From JAKVBK01 sp022447275 (lineage in GTDB: Bacteria > Pseudomonadota > Alphaproteobacteria > Rhodobacterales > Rhodobacteraceae): a DNA stretch of 64,000 bases. The translations under genes were made by a program, and so were the position numbers. The notes beneath the pieces were generated by a model, which searched no databases, had not been told where the DNA came from, and worked only from the letters and a program-made list of their open reading frames with translations. How positions within the stretch are numbered: position 1 is the first letter of the stretch; each line of letters opens with the position of its first letter. Shown one piece after another: positions 36,151-45,119 of this stretch. The DNA lies in assembly GCA_047125605.1 (NCBI GenBank), contig CP138932.1:1736001-1800000 (forward strand), in the 5' to 3' direction.

Positions 36151-37362
36151 ATGAACCTTACCAAACTGACTCTTGGCGCCGCGCTCTTGTCCGGCGTTGC
36201 CGGCACGGCTTTCGCCGACGGCCATGCAAAAGAGCTGCACTTCATCATGTGCGGTGGCGAAGTCCGCGAAGCAGACCAAGCCGTTGTGGATCAGTTCATC
36301 GCCGACAACGAAGGCGTAACCGTCAATCTCGAGGCGGTTCCGTGGGGCACCTGCCAGGACAAGTCGCTGACACTGGCCGCCGCCGGCGATCCGCCGTCCA
36401 TCGCCTACATGGGTTCGCGCACCCTGCGCCAGCTGGCCAACAATGACCTGATCGTGCCAGCCAACATCCCCGAGGGCGCGCCCTACCAGCCCGGCGTTCT
36501 GAATACCGTGACCATCGAAGGCACCACCTGGGGCTACCCCCACGCCTTCTCGACCAAAGCCCTCTACATCAACTGCGATCTGGTTGAGGAATCCGGTCAG
36601 GAATGCGTCGCGCCCACCACATGGGACGAGATGTTCACCATGGCTCAGGGCGTTGTCGACAACACCGATGCAGCAGGCGTTGGCCTTGCTGGCAAGGATT
36701 TCGACAACACGATGCACCAGTTCCTGAACTACCTGTATTCCAACGGTGGCGTTGTGATCGATCCGGCAACGGGCGAAAACAAGCTGGACAGCCAGCAGAC
36801 CCGCGAAACGCTGGAATTCTACGGTCGTCTGGCCAGCGTTGCACAGGAAGGCCCCACCGCATGGGAGCGTGACCAGCTCAAGGATCTGTTCAACGACGGC
36901 AAGATCGCCATGTATGTGCAGGGTCCGTGGGGCTATGGCCAGCACAACGAAGACATCAACCAGCTGGTTGCACCTGTGCCTGCAGGCCCCTCCGGTGAAA
37001 GCGGCTCGATCCTGATCACGGACTCGATCGTGGTCTTCAAGGGCTCGGGCAACGAAGAGCTGGCACAGGAACTGGCTCAGCGGATCACCTCTGGCGATGC
37101 GCAGTATGACCTCGACAGCTCCTGGGGCCTGACCCCGATCTTCGACTACTCTGCAATGGGCAAGGACGATCTCTACTACGAAGCCGGCGTGTGGCCGAAC
37201 TTCACCGCGTCGATCTCGACCGGTGGCCCCGAGCCGATCGTGGAAGACTTCAAATCCCTGCAGTCCGTCTTCACCAACATGGTGCAGGGCATCCTGCTCG
37301 AGGACGACACCGTTGATAACCTCGTGACGATCGCCGGCGAAGAGCTGGACGACGCCCTGTAA
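36151..37362 (+). CDS. Sugar ABC transporter substrate-binding protein
   Basis: 403 residues with a signal peptide (1-20, ending GTAFA) and the family 1 extracellular binding-protein fold typical of MalE/UgpB-type proteins. The ATG at 36151 follows AGGGAGA. Context suggests GlcNAc, GalNAc or a short oligosaccharide as ligand. A hairpin after the stop and strong RBS suggest higher expression than the membrane parts. Confidence 0.86.
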   Translation: MNLTKLTLGAALLSGVAGTAFADGHAKELHFIMCGGEVREADQAVVDQFIADNEGVTVNLEAVPWGTCQDKSLTLAAAGDPPSIAYMGSRTLRQLANNDLIVPANIPEGAPYQPGVLNTVTIEGTTWGYPHAFSTKALYINCDLVEESGQECVAPTTWDEMFTMAQGVVDNTDAAGVGLAGKDFDNTMHQFLNYLYSNGGVVIDPATGENKLDSQQTRETLEFYGRLASVAQEGPTAWERDQLKDLFNDGKIAMYVQGPWGYGQHNEDINQLVAPVPAGPSGESGSILITDSIVVFKGSGNEELAQELAQRITSGDAQYDLDSSWGLTPIFDYSAMGKDDLYYEAGVWPNFTASISTGGPEPIVEDFKSLQSVFTNMVQGILLEDDTVDNLVTIAGEELDDAL

Positions 37363-37377
37363 GGTTTCTCCCCGTCG

Positions 37378-37399
37378 GGGCGGTGGCTTGCTGCCGCCC
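37378..37399 (+). terminator. Intercistronic hairpin after the sugar-binding-protein gene
   Basis: Stem 37378-37383 (GGGCGG) with 37394-37399 (CCGCCC), loop of 10, in the 76-base gap before the ATPase gene. No T-run. Probably an mRNA stabiliser or partial terminator. Confidence 0.5.
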
Positions 37400-37438
37400 T
37401 GACACATCTGCAAATTTTCGAAATAGGTAGACAGCGCC

Positions 37439-38545
37439 ATGGCAACTCTTGAGCTCATGTCCATCAGCAAATCCTTCGGCTCGGCCAAGGTGTTGCACGA
37501 CATCAGCCTTGCGATCCGGGACAAGGAATTCGTGGTGTTCGTCGGCCCGTCCGGTTGCGGCAAATCCACCCTTTTGCGGATCATCGCCGGGCTCGAAGAA
37601 GCCACGTCCGGCCAGATCATGATCGGCGGCGAGGATGTCAGCACAGCGCATCCGGTCGACCGGGGCATTTCCATGGTGTTCCAGTCCTATGCGCTCTATC
37701 CGCATCTCAGTGTCTACGAAAACATCGCCTTCCCGCTGCGGGTCCAGAAAATGGAAAAGGCAGAGCTGGACACCCGCGTACAGCAGGCCGCGAGCATCCT
37801 GCAACTGACTGATAAGTTGCAGTTGAAGCCCGGCCAATTGTCGGGCGGTCAGCGCCAGCGTGTCGCCATCGGGCGATCGATTGTGCGCAACCCCAAAGTA
37901 TTCCTCTTTGACGAGCCGCTCTCTAACCTCGATGCCGCCCTGCGCGGCGATATGCGGGTTGAGTTGAGCCAATTGCACCGCAGCCTTGATGCAACCATGG
38001 TCTATGTGACCCATGACCAGGTCGAGGCCATGACAATGGCGGACCGGATCGTTGTTCTAAATGGCGGCCATGTGGAGCAGTTCGGCACCCCGATGGAGCT
38101 CTACCATCACCCCCGCACGAAATTCGTGGCGTCCTTCATTGGCCAGCCCAATATGAACCTCATCCCCGCAACCGTCAGCGCAGCAGATGCGACCGGCGTG
38201 AAGGTGACCCTCACAGGGGGGCACGAAATGGTGCTGCCTGTGGAAGGGGGCCGTGTCGCGAAGGGTGACAAGGTTGAGGTTGGCATTCGCCCCGAGCACG
38301 TTCAGATCGGCGACGCCGGCTTTCCGATCTCGGTCAATGTCCTGGAACGCCTCGGCGGCGTGTCGATCACCTATGGCACGCTGGGCGACGGCGTGCGCTT
38401 CTGCGCCTCCCTGCCCGGCGACGCCGCCGTTGAGGAGGGCCAACCCCTCGCGCTGACCGTGTCACCCGAGGATTGTCACGTCTTTGATGCATCGGGGGAT
38501 GTGCTGCGCCGCATGTCTGCCCCGGCCATCGCTGCAAACGGATAA
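37439..38545 (+). CDS. Sugar ABC transporter ATP-binding protein (MalK/UgpC type)
   Basis: 368 residues. Walker A (GPSGCGKST), signature (LSGGQRQRVAIGR) and Walker B (KVFLFDEPLSNLDAAL), followed by a C-terminal TOBE regulatory domain (about 240-368). UgpC/MsmK-type ATPases can serve several importers. Starts at 37439. Confidence 0.9.
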   Translation: MATLELMSISKSFGSAKVLHDISLAIRDKEFVVFVGPSGCGKSTLLRIIAGLEEATSGQIMIGGEDVSTAHPVDRGISMVFQSYALYPHLSVYENIAFPLRVQKMEKAELDTRVQQAASILQLTDKLQLKPGQLSGGQRQRVAIGRSIVRNPKVFLFDEPLSNLDAALRGDMRVELSQLHRSLDATMVYVTHDQVEAMTMADRIVVLNGGHVEQFGTPMELYHHPRTKFVASFIGQPNMNLIPATVSAADATGVKVTLTGGHEMVLPVEGGRVAKGDKVEVGIRPEHVQIGDAGFPISVNVLERLGGVSITYGTLGDGVRFCASLPGDAAVEEGQPLALTVSPEDCHVFDASGDVLRRMSAPAIAANG

Positions 38546-38549
38546 GATC

Positions 38550-39809
38550 ATGCGCGTTGTCACGGCTGGCCTGGGCCTGCGGGCCGGTCATGTCCTCTCC
38601 ATTCTCTGTGACGCGATGCCAGAGGCAGAGCTGGTCGGGTTTTATGACCCGGCCGAGCACAATGCCCTGGATATGGACGGGACAACGCTCAGCGACGCGG
38701 CCATCGGGGAATTGGTGGCCGACAATATCTACCCCAGCTTTCCCACTCCGGAATCGATCAGCCAACAGCGCACAGCCTTTAGGGCCTGTGGTGCCCTGAG
38801 GCGCGCCACTCCGCGCTATGATGATCTTGAAACCATGCTGGCAGACACGCAGCCCGATTTGTTCTTCGTCGGCTCGCCCAATGCATACCACCTTGAGCAT
38901 ATCCGCATGGGCCTGGCTGCGGGCGTCCAGATTTTCACCGAGAAGCCCGTCGTGACGACGCAGGCCGAAACCATGGAACTGGCCGCCCTGCTGGCGGAAC
39001 ACGGCACTGACAGTGTGATGGTGGGCCTCGTTCTGCGCTACTCGCAGCACATGGTCGACCTGCGGGCGGTGCTGGACGAACTGGGCGAGATCACCTCTCT
39101 TGAGGCCAATGAGCATATCGCGCCATATCACGGTGCGTTTTTCATGCGCGATTGGCGCCGGATGGTGTCGTGGTCGGGCGGCTTCATGCTGGAAAAGTGC
39201 TGCCACGACATCGACATATACAACATGGTCACCGGCTCCAGACCGACCAAGCTGGCCAGTTTTGGCGGACGAAAATCCTTCGTGCCCGCCAATGCGCCAA
39301 CTGTGAATGCCGAAAACCAGATCATGCACCAAAAGCCGTCGATCTGGAGCAGCGCACCCGATGCGTTCCACTCGGACGGGGATATCATCGACTTTCAGAC
39401 GGCGCTTTTGCAGTATGAAAGCGGTGCCTCCCTGGCCTTTCACACCAATCTCAATGTGCCCGATCAGCATCGCCGCTTTTGCGTGATGGGCACCCATGGC
39501 ATGGCCGAAGGGGACTTTGTGCGCGGCACATTGAAGGCCACTGCCCGCGATGGCAGCACCATCGCTCATCATGACTACACCCAGATGGAAGCCACCCGCG
39601 CCTCTGCCCATTACGGCGCGGATCACATGATGATTGACGATATCGTGGCTTTCCTGCGTGGCGAGGCCGACACTTTGCCAGTGGGCGTTGTGGATGCACT
39701 GGAGGCGGGCCTCGTGGCGATGGGCCTCGATGAGGCGCGCCAGACCGGACGCATGCACGACATGACCGAAACATGGGCTGAATTTGATCGCTTTGGACTA
39801 AGACAATGA
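38550..39809 (+). CDS. Gfo/Idh/MocA-family NAD(P)-dependent oxidoreductase
   Basis: 419 residues. N-terminal Rossmann start (VVTAGLGLRAGHVLS), the EKP motif (FTEKPVV) and the active-site segment EKCCHDIDIYN. An extra stretch of about 50 residues separates the first and third strands of the Rossmann domain. The family oxidises sugars and includes NAD-dependent glycosidases such as GH109 (alpha-N-acetylgalactosaminidase). In this operon it could act on a GalNAc or GlcNAc glycoside or a modified amino sugar, but the substrate is unknown. The start is 5 bases after the ATPase stop; its stop overlaps the next start. Confidence 0.8.
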   Translation: MRVVTAGLGLRAGHVLSILCDAMPEAELVGFYDPAEHNALDMDGTTLSDAAIGELVADNIYPSFPTPESISQQRTAFRACGALRRATPRYDDLETMLADTQPDLFFVGSPNAYHLEHIRMGLAAGVQIFTEKPVVTTQAETMELAALLAEHGTDSVMVGLVLRYSQHMVDLRAVLDELGEITSLEANEHIAPYHGAFFMRDWRRMVSWSGGFMLEKCCHDIDIYNMVTGSRPTKLASFGGRKSFVPANAPTVNAENQIMHQKPSIWSSAPDAFHSDGDIIDFQTALLQYESGASLAFHTNLNVPDQHRRFCVMGTHGMAEGDFVRGTLKATARDGSTIAHHDYTQMEATRASAHYGADHMMIDDIVAFLRGEADTLPVGVVDALEAGLVAMGLDEARQTGRMHDMTETWAEFDRFGLRQ

Positions 39810-40810
39810 CCTCTGAAACCACCACTCCCGGACATCTGATGGCGCGCGAGTCCGCCGAATGCCTGTCCGTTTTCGCCCATGCCGCTGCGCAAGAGATTGC
39901 CGGTGCCCTGCCAGCCCTGCCCCGCTCGATCTACACCGTGGCGCGGGGCTCGTCAGATGCAGCCGCCAATATCTTGTCCTACGAGTATATGCGCGAACTG
40001 GGTCTGCCCGTCACATCTCTGCCGCCTTCGGTCTTCTCCATTGGGGATGGCGTTGACCTGAGCGACAGTGCCGCACTGGTCATCAGCCAGTCCGGGGCAA
40101 GTGACGATCTGGTGCGCACAGCCAAGGGCGCGGCCAAAGCAGGTGCACAGGTGCTTGCAATCACCAACCAGCCCGACAGCCCTGTCGAGGCGGCAGCTTC
40201 GCTGACAGTGCCGATCGGCGCGGGCCCGGAGCTTGCGGTCCCGGCCACCAAATCCGTTGTCGGCTCTGTTGCAGCAGGGCTTGCCCTTCTGGGGGCGCTG
40301 AAGCCGGCCTACCGCACTGATGCCCAGCATGCAGCCGACACCCTGCGCGACCTGACGCTGGCCCTGCCCCAAGCCGCAGCGCTGCAAGCCGCCTTGCTGC
40401 GCGCCCACCATGTCTATGTGATCGGGCGCGATACCGGCTATGGCGCGGCACATGAACTGGCGCTGAAGCTCAAGGAATGCTGCGCCATCCATGCCGAAGC
40501 CTATTCAAGCTCGGAAGTGCTGCATGGTCCGCTGCAATTGGCAACGAATCCGCTGATGGTTCTGATGCTGGACACGGGACACCCCGAAATTCAGGCCAGC
40601 CTCGATCAGGCAGAGGCCAGATTCCGAGGCATCAACAGTGATGTGCATCGCGTCCGCATCCAAGATCTTGGCGTTGACACGCTTGTGCCCGCAGCCGCTG
40701 CCGCGCTTTTGCTGTCGGCAATCTACCCGGTGATCCTGAATACGGCGCTTGCCCTCGGCATGAACCCAGACACACCCGAAACACTGGCAAAAGTGACGCA
40801 AACCACATGA
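39806..40810 (+). CDS. SIS-domain glucosamine-6-phosphate deaminase (NagB-II, GlmS-like)
   Basis: 334 residues, two SIS domains, resembling the GlmS isomerase half without the glutaminase domain. Sugar-phosphate motifs ARGSSDAA, SQSGASDD and SSEVLHGPLQL are visible and the C-terminus LGMNPDTPETLAKVT is that of NagB-II. The expected reaction is GlcN-6-P to fructose-6-P plus ammonia. The start overlaps the previous stop as ATGA, and its stop overlaps the next start likewise. Confidence 0.82.
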   Translation: MTSETTTPGHLMARESAECLSVFAHAAAQEIAGALPALPRSIYTVARGSSDAAANILSYEYMRELGLPVTSLPPSVFSIGDGVDLSDSAALVISQSGASDDLVRTAKGAAKAGAQVLAITNQPDSPVEAAASLTVPIGAGPELAVPATKSVVGSVAAGLALLGALKPAYRTDAQHAADTLRDLTLALPQAAALQAALLRAHHVYVIGRDTGYGAAHELALKLKECCAIHAEAYSSSEVLHGPLQLATNPLMVLMLDTGHPEIQASLDQAEARFRGINSDVHRVRIQDLGVDTLVPAAAAALLLSAIYPVILNTALALGMNPDTPETLAKVTQTT

Positions 40811-41859
40811 GCGACCCCCACGCAAAATGGGCCACTTGGCACGAGATCCACCAGCAGCCGGATATCTGGCGCAGCTGGGGGTCAGCCTTGGATGTGGCCG
40901 CTTTGCGGGAATGGGTCGCCGCACAATCCTTTGATGTGGTCTGGTTTTGTGGGGCCGGCAGCAGCGCCTATATCGGCGACATGCTGGCGGCAGCGCTTCC
41001 CGGCACGCGGTCTGTTCCCACAACGGATATCGTGGCTGATCCGGCCCATCTTCTGTCCGGTGCCAAGCCGCTGGTTGTCAGCTTTGGCAGATCTGGAAAC
41101 AGCGCAGAAACCATTGGCACGCTCGACGCATTGGACGCCTTGCTGCCCCTTGCCCCAAGGCTAAACATCACCTGCAACAAAGACAGCGCTCTGGCCACAC
41201 GCGCATCGCGCGCCCCAACCAAATGTGTCGTGCTGCCGGAGGCAACGCACGATGCAGGCTTTGCCATGACCTCGAGCCTGTCCACCATGCTGCTGACAGC
41301 ACTGGCGATCTTCGATGCGCCCTGCGACGTCAGCGCCCGTCTGAATGCCCTCGCTGACAGCCTGGATGATCTTCTGCCGCAGTTCCTGCCTGCAGGACGC
41401 CCCGAACGCGTAGTTTATGTGGGCACAGGCCCCCTTGCCTTTGCCGCGCGCGAGGCCGCCCTGAAGGTCATGGAACTGTCCGCCGGGCAGATCCCGGCGC
41501 TTTGGGACAGCACCCTTGGGTTTCGCCATGGTCCTAAGGCGTTTGTCACGGATGGCACCGCGATCACGATCTTCACAGGCGCACGCCAGCCTGGATCTGC
41601 CTATGATGCGGATCTGGCCAGCGAATTGCGCCAGCAATTCCCCAAAGCGCGGGTCGAAACCATTGGCCCGGGCGGCGATATCGACGTGCCCATGCCCTTT
41701 GGCCCGGTTTGGGCGGCCCCGCTCTGCATTGCAGCCGCGCAAGTGCGCGGCGTTAGCTGGTCGGATGAGCTGGGGCTGAATGTCGATGATCCTTTTGCCG
41801 GCAAATCCACGCTGAGCCGCGTTGTGGCGGGCGTCAAACTCTATCCGGTGACGGGATGA
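40807..41859 (+). CDS. agaS: AgaS-like SIS-domain galactosamine-6-phosphate deaminase/isomerase
   Basis: 350 residues. Differs clearly from the preceding SIS protein and follows the AgaS pattern: WHEIHQQPDIWR at the start, CGAGSSAYIGD, SFGRSGNSAET, STLGFRHGPKAFV and a C-terminus with DPFAGKSTLSRVV. AgaS converts GalN-6-P to tagatose-6-P with release of ammonia. Its presence beside a NagB-II indicates a second, galacto-configured substrate. Coupled by ATGA overlaps at both ends. Confidence 0.75.
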   Translation: MSDPHAKWATWHEIHQQPDIWRSWGSALDVAALREWVAAQSFDVVWFCGAGSSAYIGDMLAAALPGTRSVPTTDIVADPAHLLSGAKPLVVSFGRSGNSAETIGTLDALDALLPLAPRLNITCNKDSALATRASRAPTKCVVLPEATHDAGFAMTSSLSTMLLTALAIFDAPCDVSARLNALADSLDDLLPQFLPAGRPERVVYVGTGPLAFAAREAALKVMELSAGQIPALWDSTLGFRHGPKAFVTDGTAITIFTGARQPGSAYDADLASELRQQFPKARVETIGPGGDIDVPMPFGPVWAAPLCIAAAQVRGVSWSDELGLNVDDPFAGKSTLSRVVAGVKLYPVTG

Positions 41860-42761
41860 GCGCGGTTGGGATAGATCTGGGCGGCACAAAGATCGAAACA
41901 CAGATCTTTGATGACAGCTGGGCGGTGGTGAGCCGCCAGCGTCAGGACACGCCGCGCAACTATCCCGAACTGGTGCAAGCCATGGCGGACCAGATTTCTT
42001 GGGGCCTCGCACAGGCTGGGCCAGATGCGCCGGTGGGCGTGGGGGCAGCAGGGCTCGTCAATCCGGCGAACGGCCTTGCGCTTACGGCCAATTTGCCAGC
42101 CACCGGGCACCCGTTCCCAACGGATATCGCCGCCAAGATCGGGCGTCCTTTGACATATGTGAATGACTGCCGTGCCCTTGCGCTGTCAGAGGCCGTTTTC
42201 GGCATTGGTAAAGGGCATCGCACCGTGGTGGCCGTGATCCTGGGCACCGGCGTGGGCGGTGGCATCGCTGTCGAACAGCGCCTGCTTCCGGGGCCGACCC
42301 TCACCGGGGGCGAATTTGGCCATATGTCTGCGCCCGCGCATTTGGTGGCAAAGTATGACTTACCTATTTTCCAATGTGGCTGCGGCCGCATGGGCTGTAT
42401 CGAGAGCTATATCTCCGGGCCCAGCTTGTCGCGCTTGGCCAAGCATCTCACCGGGCACGACCAGACCCCACGCCAGATCGCCGCACACCGGGCGGATCAG
42501 ATGTCCGATGTCTGGCAGATATGGTGTGAACTGACAGCAGATCTGCTGCACCGGCTGACCCTTTCCACCGATCCTGACATCCTTGTTCTGGCGGGTGGGC
42601 TCAGCCAGATCGACGGCCTGCTGGACGCGCTGACAGCCGCTTTGAAGTCGGCACAGTTTGCAGATTTCTCAACGCCGCCTCTAGCGCTTGCGCAGGGCGG
42701 AGATGCCAGCGGCGCCCGCGGAGCGGCCTATGCTGCCTGGCAGGAGCAGCGCAATGGTTGA
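41856..42761 (+). CDS. nagK: ROK-family N-acetylhexosamine kinase (NagK-like)
   Basis: 301 residues. ROK features: ATP loop DLGGTK (residues 7-12), catalytic Asp in VNDC (about 104), GTGVGGGI, substrate GEFGH (about 152-156) and the zinc cluster CGCGRMGC (174-181). Likely phosphorylates GlcNAc, and perhaps GalNAc, at O6 after ABC import, which is needed since no PTS is present. Overlaps agaS by 4 and the GatZ-like gene by 8 bases. Confidence 0.82.
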   Translation: MSAVGIDLGGTKIETQIFDDSWAVVSRQRQDTPRNYPELVQAMADQISWGLAQAGPDAPVGVGAAGLVNPANGLALTANLPATGHPFPTDIAAKIGRPLTYVNDCRALALSEAVFGIGKGHRTVVAVILGTGVGGGIAVEQRLLPGPTLTGGEFGHMSAPAHLVAKYDLPIFQCGCGRMGCIESYISGPSLSRLAKHLTGHDQTPRQIAAHRADQMSDVWQIWCELTADLLHRLTLSTDPDILVLAGGLSQIDGLLDALTAALKSAQFADFSTPPLALAQGGDASGARGAAYAAWQEQRNG

Positions 42762-43983
42762 GGTTCTGCGTGATATCATCCGGCGCAATCGCGCTGGTGC
42801 AGCGGTTGCCATTCCTTCGGTTTGCTCTGCCCATCCCGATGTTTTGCGCGCCTCCCTGGCGCTCGCGGCCCAGCTTGACCGCCACATCGTGATCGAGGCG
42901 ACCTCCAACCAGGTCAATCAGGATGGGGGCTACACAGGGATGACACCTGTGGATTTCATCCAGTTCGTGAACGCGCTGGCGGATGAGGCCAAGATTGACC
43001 GCGCACAGGTTATTTTCGGCGGCGACCATCTGGGCCCGCAAGCCTGGCGGGCCATGGATGCCGCGCAAGCGCTTGCCAAGGCTGACCGCCTCGTCCACGA
43101 CTACGTCGCCGCTGGTTTTCACAAAATCCACCTTGATTGCTCGGAAGGCTGCGCAGGCGAGACTGCCCAGTTGGGCGATGATGTCACCGCGGCGCGCTCG
43201 GCCAGACTGGCCCAGATTTGCAGCGAAGTGCATCCGGATTTGCTGTTCGTGATCGGCACGGAGGTGCCCCCGCCCGGTGGCGCCCGCGTCGACGAAGACG
43301 GGGATATTCCAGCCACCACTGCGACGGATGCACGGGCAACCCTGGCCGCCCATGACGCCGCCTTTGGGCCCCTGGCCCCGATGATCGGGGGACTGGTTGT
43401 GCAACCCGGCGTCGAATTCAGCCCAACCGCCGTGCACGCGTTGCCCATGGGCCGCGATCCGGGATTGCTGAATGCGCTGTCCGAGCATCCTGACATTTGC
43501 CTTGAAGCCCATTCAACGGATTACCAGCAAGACGCGGTTTATCCGCGTCTCGCCCAGCTCGGCTTTGCGTTCCAGAAAGTGGGCCCCGCACTGACCTTCG
43601 CCTACCGCCAAGCGCTCTATGCGTTGGACCAACTGCGCGAAGACAAAGGTGCGCTGCAGGCAGAGATGGAAGCCGTCATGCTGGAAGATCCGTCAAAATG
43701 GCAGGGCCACTACAGCGGGGATCCAGACGCCCTGCGCGAGCAACGCCACTTCGGGCTGGCTGATCGCATAAGATACTACTGGCCCGCACCCAAAGCGCAG
43801 GCTGCCGTTCAAAGCTTGAAATCCGCCTTTGATCGCCCCCTGTCTGACACGCAATTGCGGCAGGCGTTCGCGCCAGCCGTGCTGGCGCGCGCAGAAGGTC
43901 TTGACGGCCCGCAATCGCAACGGCTTATCGACGCGGAAATTCAGACCGCCTTGGCCCCCTATTTCTTTGAGGAGGCGACATGA
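42754..43983 (+). CDS. GatZ/KbaZ-family protein (PF08013), possible tagatose-6-phosphate 4-epimerase
   Basis: 409 residues, normal length for the family, with hallmark segments IEATSNQVNQDGGYTGM, GGDHLGP, IHLDCSEGC and LEAHSTDYQ. E. coli GatZ and KbaZ are described as non-catalytic partners of tagatose-1,6-bisphosphate aldolase, but a member of the same Pfam was shown in Agrobacterium to epimerise tagatose-6-P to fructose-6-P. Here neither a GatY/KbaY aldolase nor a tagatose-6-P kinase is in the operon, so the epimerase role fits better downstream of AgaS. The ATG at 42754 lies inside the end of the kinase gene. Confidence 0.78.
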   Translation: MVEVLRDIIRRNRAGAAVAIPSVCSAHPDVLRASLALAAQLDRHIVIEATSNQVNQDGGYTGMTPVDFIQFVNALADEAKIDRAQVIFGGDHLGPQAWRAMDAAQALAKADRLVHDYVAAGFHKIHLDCSEGCAGETAQLGDDVTAARSARLAQICSEVHPDLLFVIGTEVPPPGGARVDEDGDIPATTATDARATLAAHDAAFGPLAPMIGGLVVQPGVEFSPTAVHALPMGRDPGLLNALSEHPDICLEAHSTDYQQDAVYPRLAQLGFAFQKVGPALTFAYRQALYALDQLREDKGALQAEMEAVMLEDPSKWQGHYSGDPDALREQRHFGLADRIRYYWPAPKAQAAVQSLKSAFDRPLSDTQLRQAFAPAVLARAEGLDGPQSQRLIDAEIQTALAPYFFEEAT

Positions 43984-45119
43984 CAGACACATGGGTCGCG
44001 CCCGAGCGCCTTTTTGATGGACAGCAAGTGTTGATGGGCCATGCGTTGCGCATCACCGATGGGCACGTGACTGAGGTCGCGCCCGCGCCCCCCGAAGCAA
44101 TGGCAATCAAGGGATGCCTCTCGCCGGGTTTTGTTGACTTGCAGGTCAATGGTGGCGGTGGCGTCATGCTCAACTCCACCCCCACCCGTGAGGGCATTGC
44201 CACAATTGCCACAGCCCACAGGCAATTCGGCACAGTGGCTATCATGCCAACAGTGATCACCGACGCCCCGGACGTACTGGACAAAGCCGCAGCAGCAGCA
44301 CTTGCAGCCCGCTCAGATGAGGGGATCGTTGGCTTGCACATCGAAGGGCCGCATATCGCTGTCGCACGGCGCGGCACCCATGAGGCGGAGTTTGTGCGCG
44401 ACATGGATGCGCGCACGATGGGCGTGGTTGCACGCCTGCGCCAAGCCGACGTCACCGTGATGATCACGGTTGCCCCGGAAGCCACGACGCCAGAGCAAAT
44501 CGCCCAGCTATGTGACCTGGGGGCGATCGTTTCCCTTGGACATACTGATGCCACTGCCGAGATGATCGAAGCGGCAACACGCGCAGGGGCACAATGTGCA
44601 ACGCATCTGTTCAACGCCATGTCCCCCATGGTTGGACGGGCACCGGGCACAGTTGGCGCTGTCATCAACTCGACACTGCGCACGGGCATTATTTGCGACG
44701 GGCACCATGTGGACGACCGCATGATCGCCCTCGCCTGCCGGGCGCGCCCTGCCCCAGACCTCATGTTTCTGGTCTCTGATGCGATGGCCACAGTGGGGGG
44801 CCCTGATCACTTTGCGCTCTACGGCCGCGAGGTGCACCTGCAGGAGGGCTGTCTCGTGAACACAGAAGGCAGCCTGGCTGGCGCGCATGTCACGCAAGCA
44901 CGCGGCGTGGCACGGTTGGTCAATCATGTGGGGCTGGGGCTGGAAGAGGCACTGCGCATGGCGATCACGACGCCTGCACAAGTCGTCAGGCAGCCCAAAT
45001 GGGCAGAGATACAGGGCCGGAATGTCCGGGATCTGGTCCTGCTGACAGACGATTTGCAGGGGCTGCAATCCTTCGCAGACACCGACGCCCTGACCCGTGC
45101 AAGCAATGCCCAGCACTAG
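43980..45119 (+). CDS. nagA: N-acetylglucosamine-6-phosphate deacetylase (or GalNAc-6-P deacetylase)
   Basis: 379 residues of the NagA amidohydrolase family. Visible are FVDLQVNGGGG, GLHIEGPH (metal glutamate), LGHTDAT, THLFNAM and the catalytic Asp in VSDAMATVGG. Removes acetate from GlcNAc-6-P to give GlcN-6-P; AgaA relatives do the same for GalNAc-6-P and a broad NagA could serve both routes. Starts with an ATGA overlap. Confidence 0.88.
   Translation: MTDTWVAPERLFDGQQVLMGHALRITDGHVTEVAPAPPEAMAIKGCLSPGFVDLQVNGGGGVMLNSTPTREGIATIATAHRQFGTVAIMPTVITDAPDVLDKAAAAALAARSDEGIVGLHIEGPHIAVARRGTHEAEFVRDMDARTMGVVARLRQADVTVMITVAPEATTPEQIAQLCDLGAIVSLGHTDATAEMIEAATRAGAQCATHLFNAMSPMVGRAPGTVGAVINSTLRTGIICDGHHVDDRMIALACRARPAPDLMFLVSDAMATVGGPDHFALYGREVHLQEGCLVNTEGSLAGAHVTQARGVARLVNHVGLGLEEALRMAITTPAQVVRQPKWAEIQGRNVRDLVLLTDDLQGLQSFADTDALTRASNAQH

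Noticed and set aside
42754..43983. Non-catalytic subunit of tagatose-bisphosphate aldolase
   Set aside because: Kept only as an alternative: no GatY/KbaY aldolase or tagatose-6-P kinase is in the operon.
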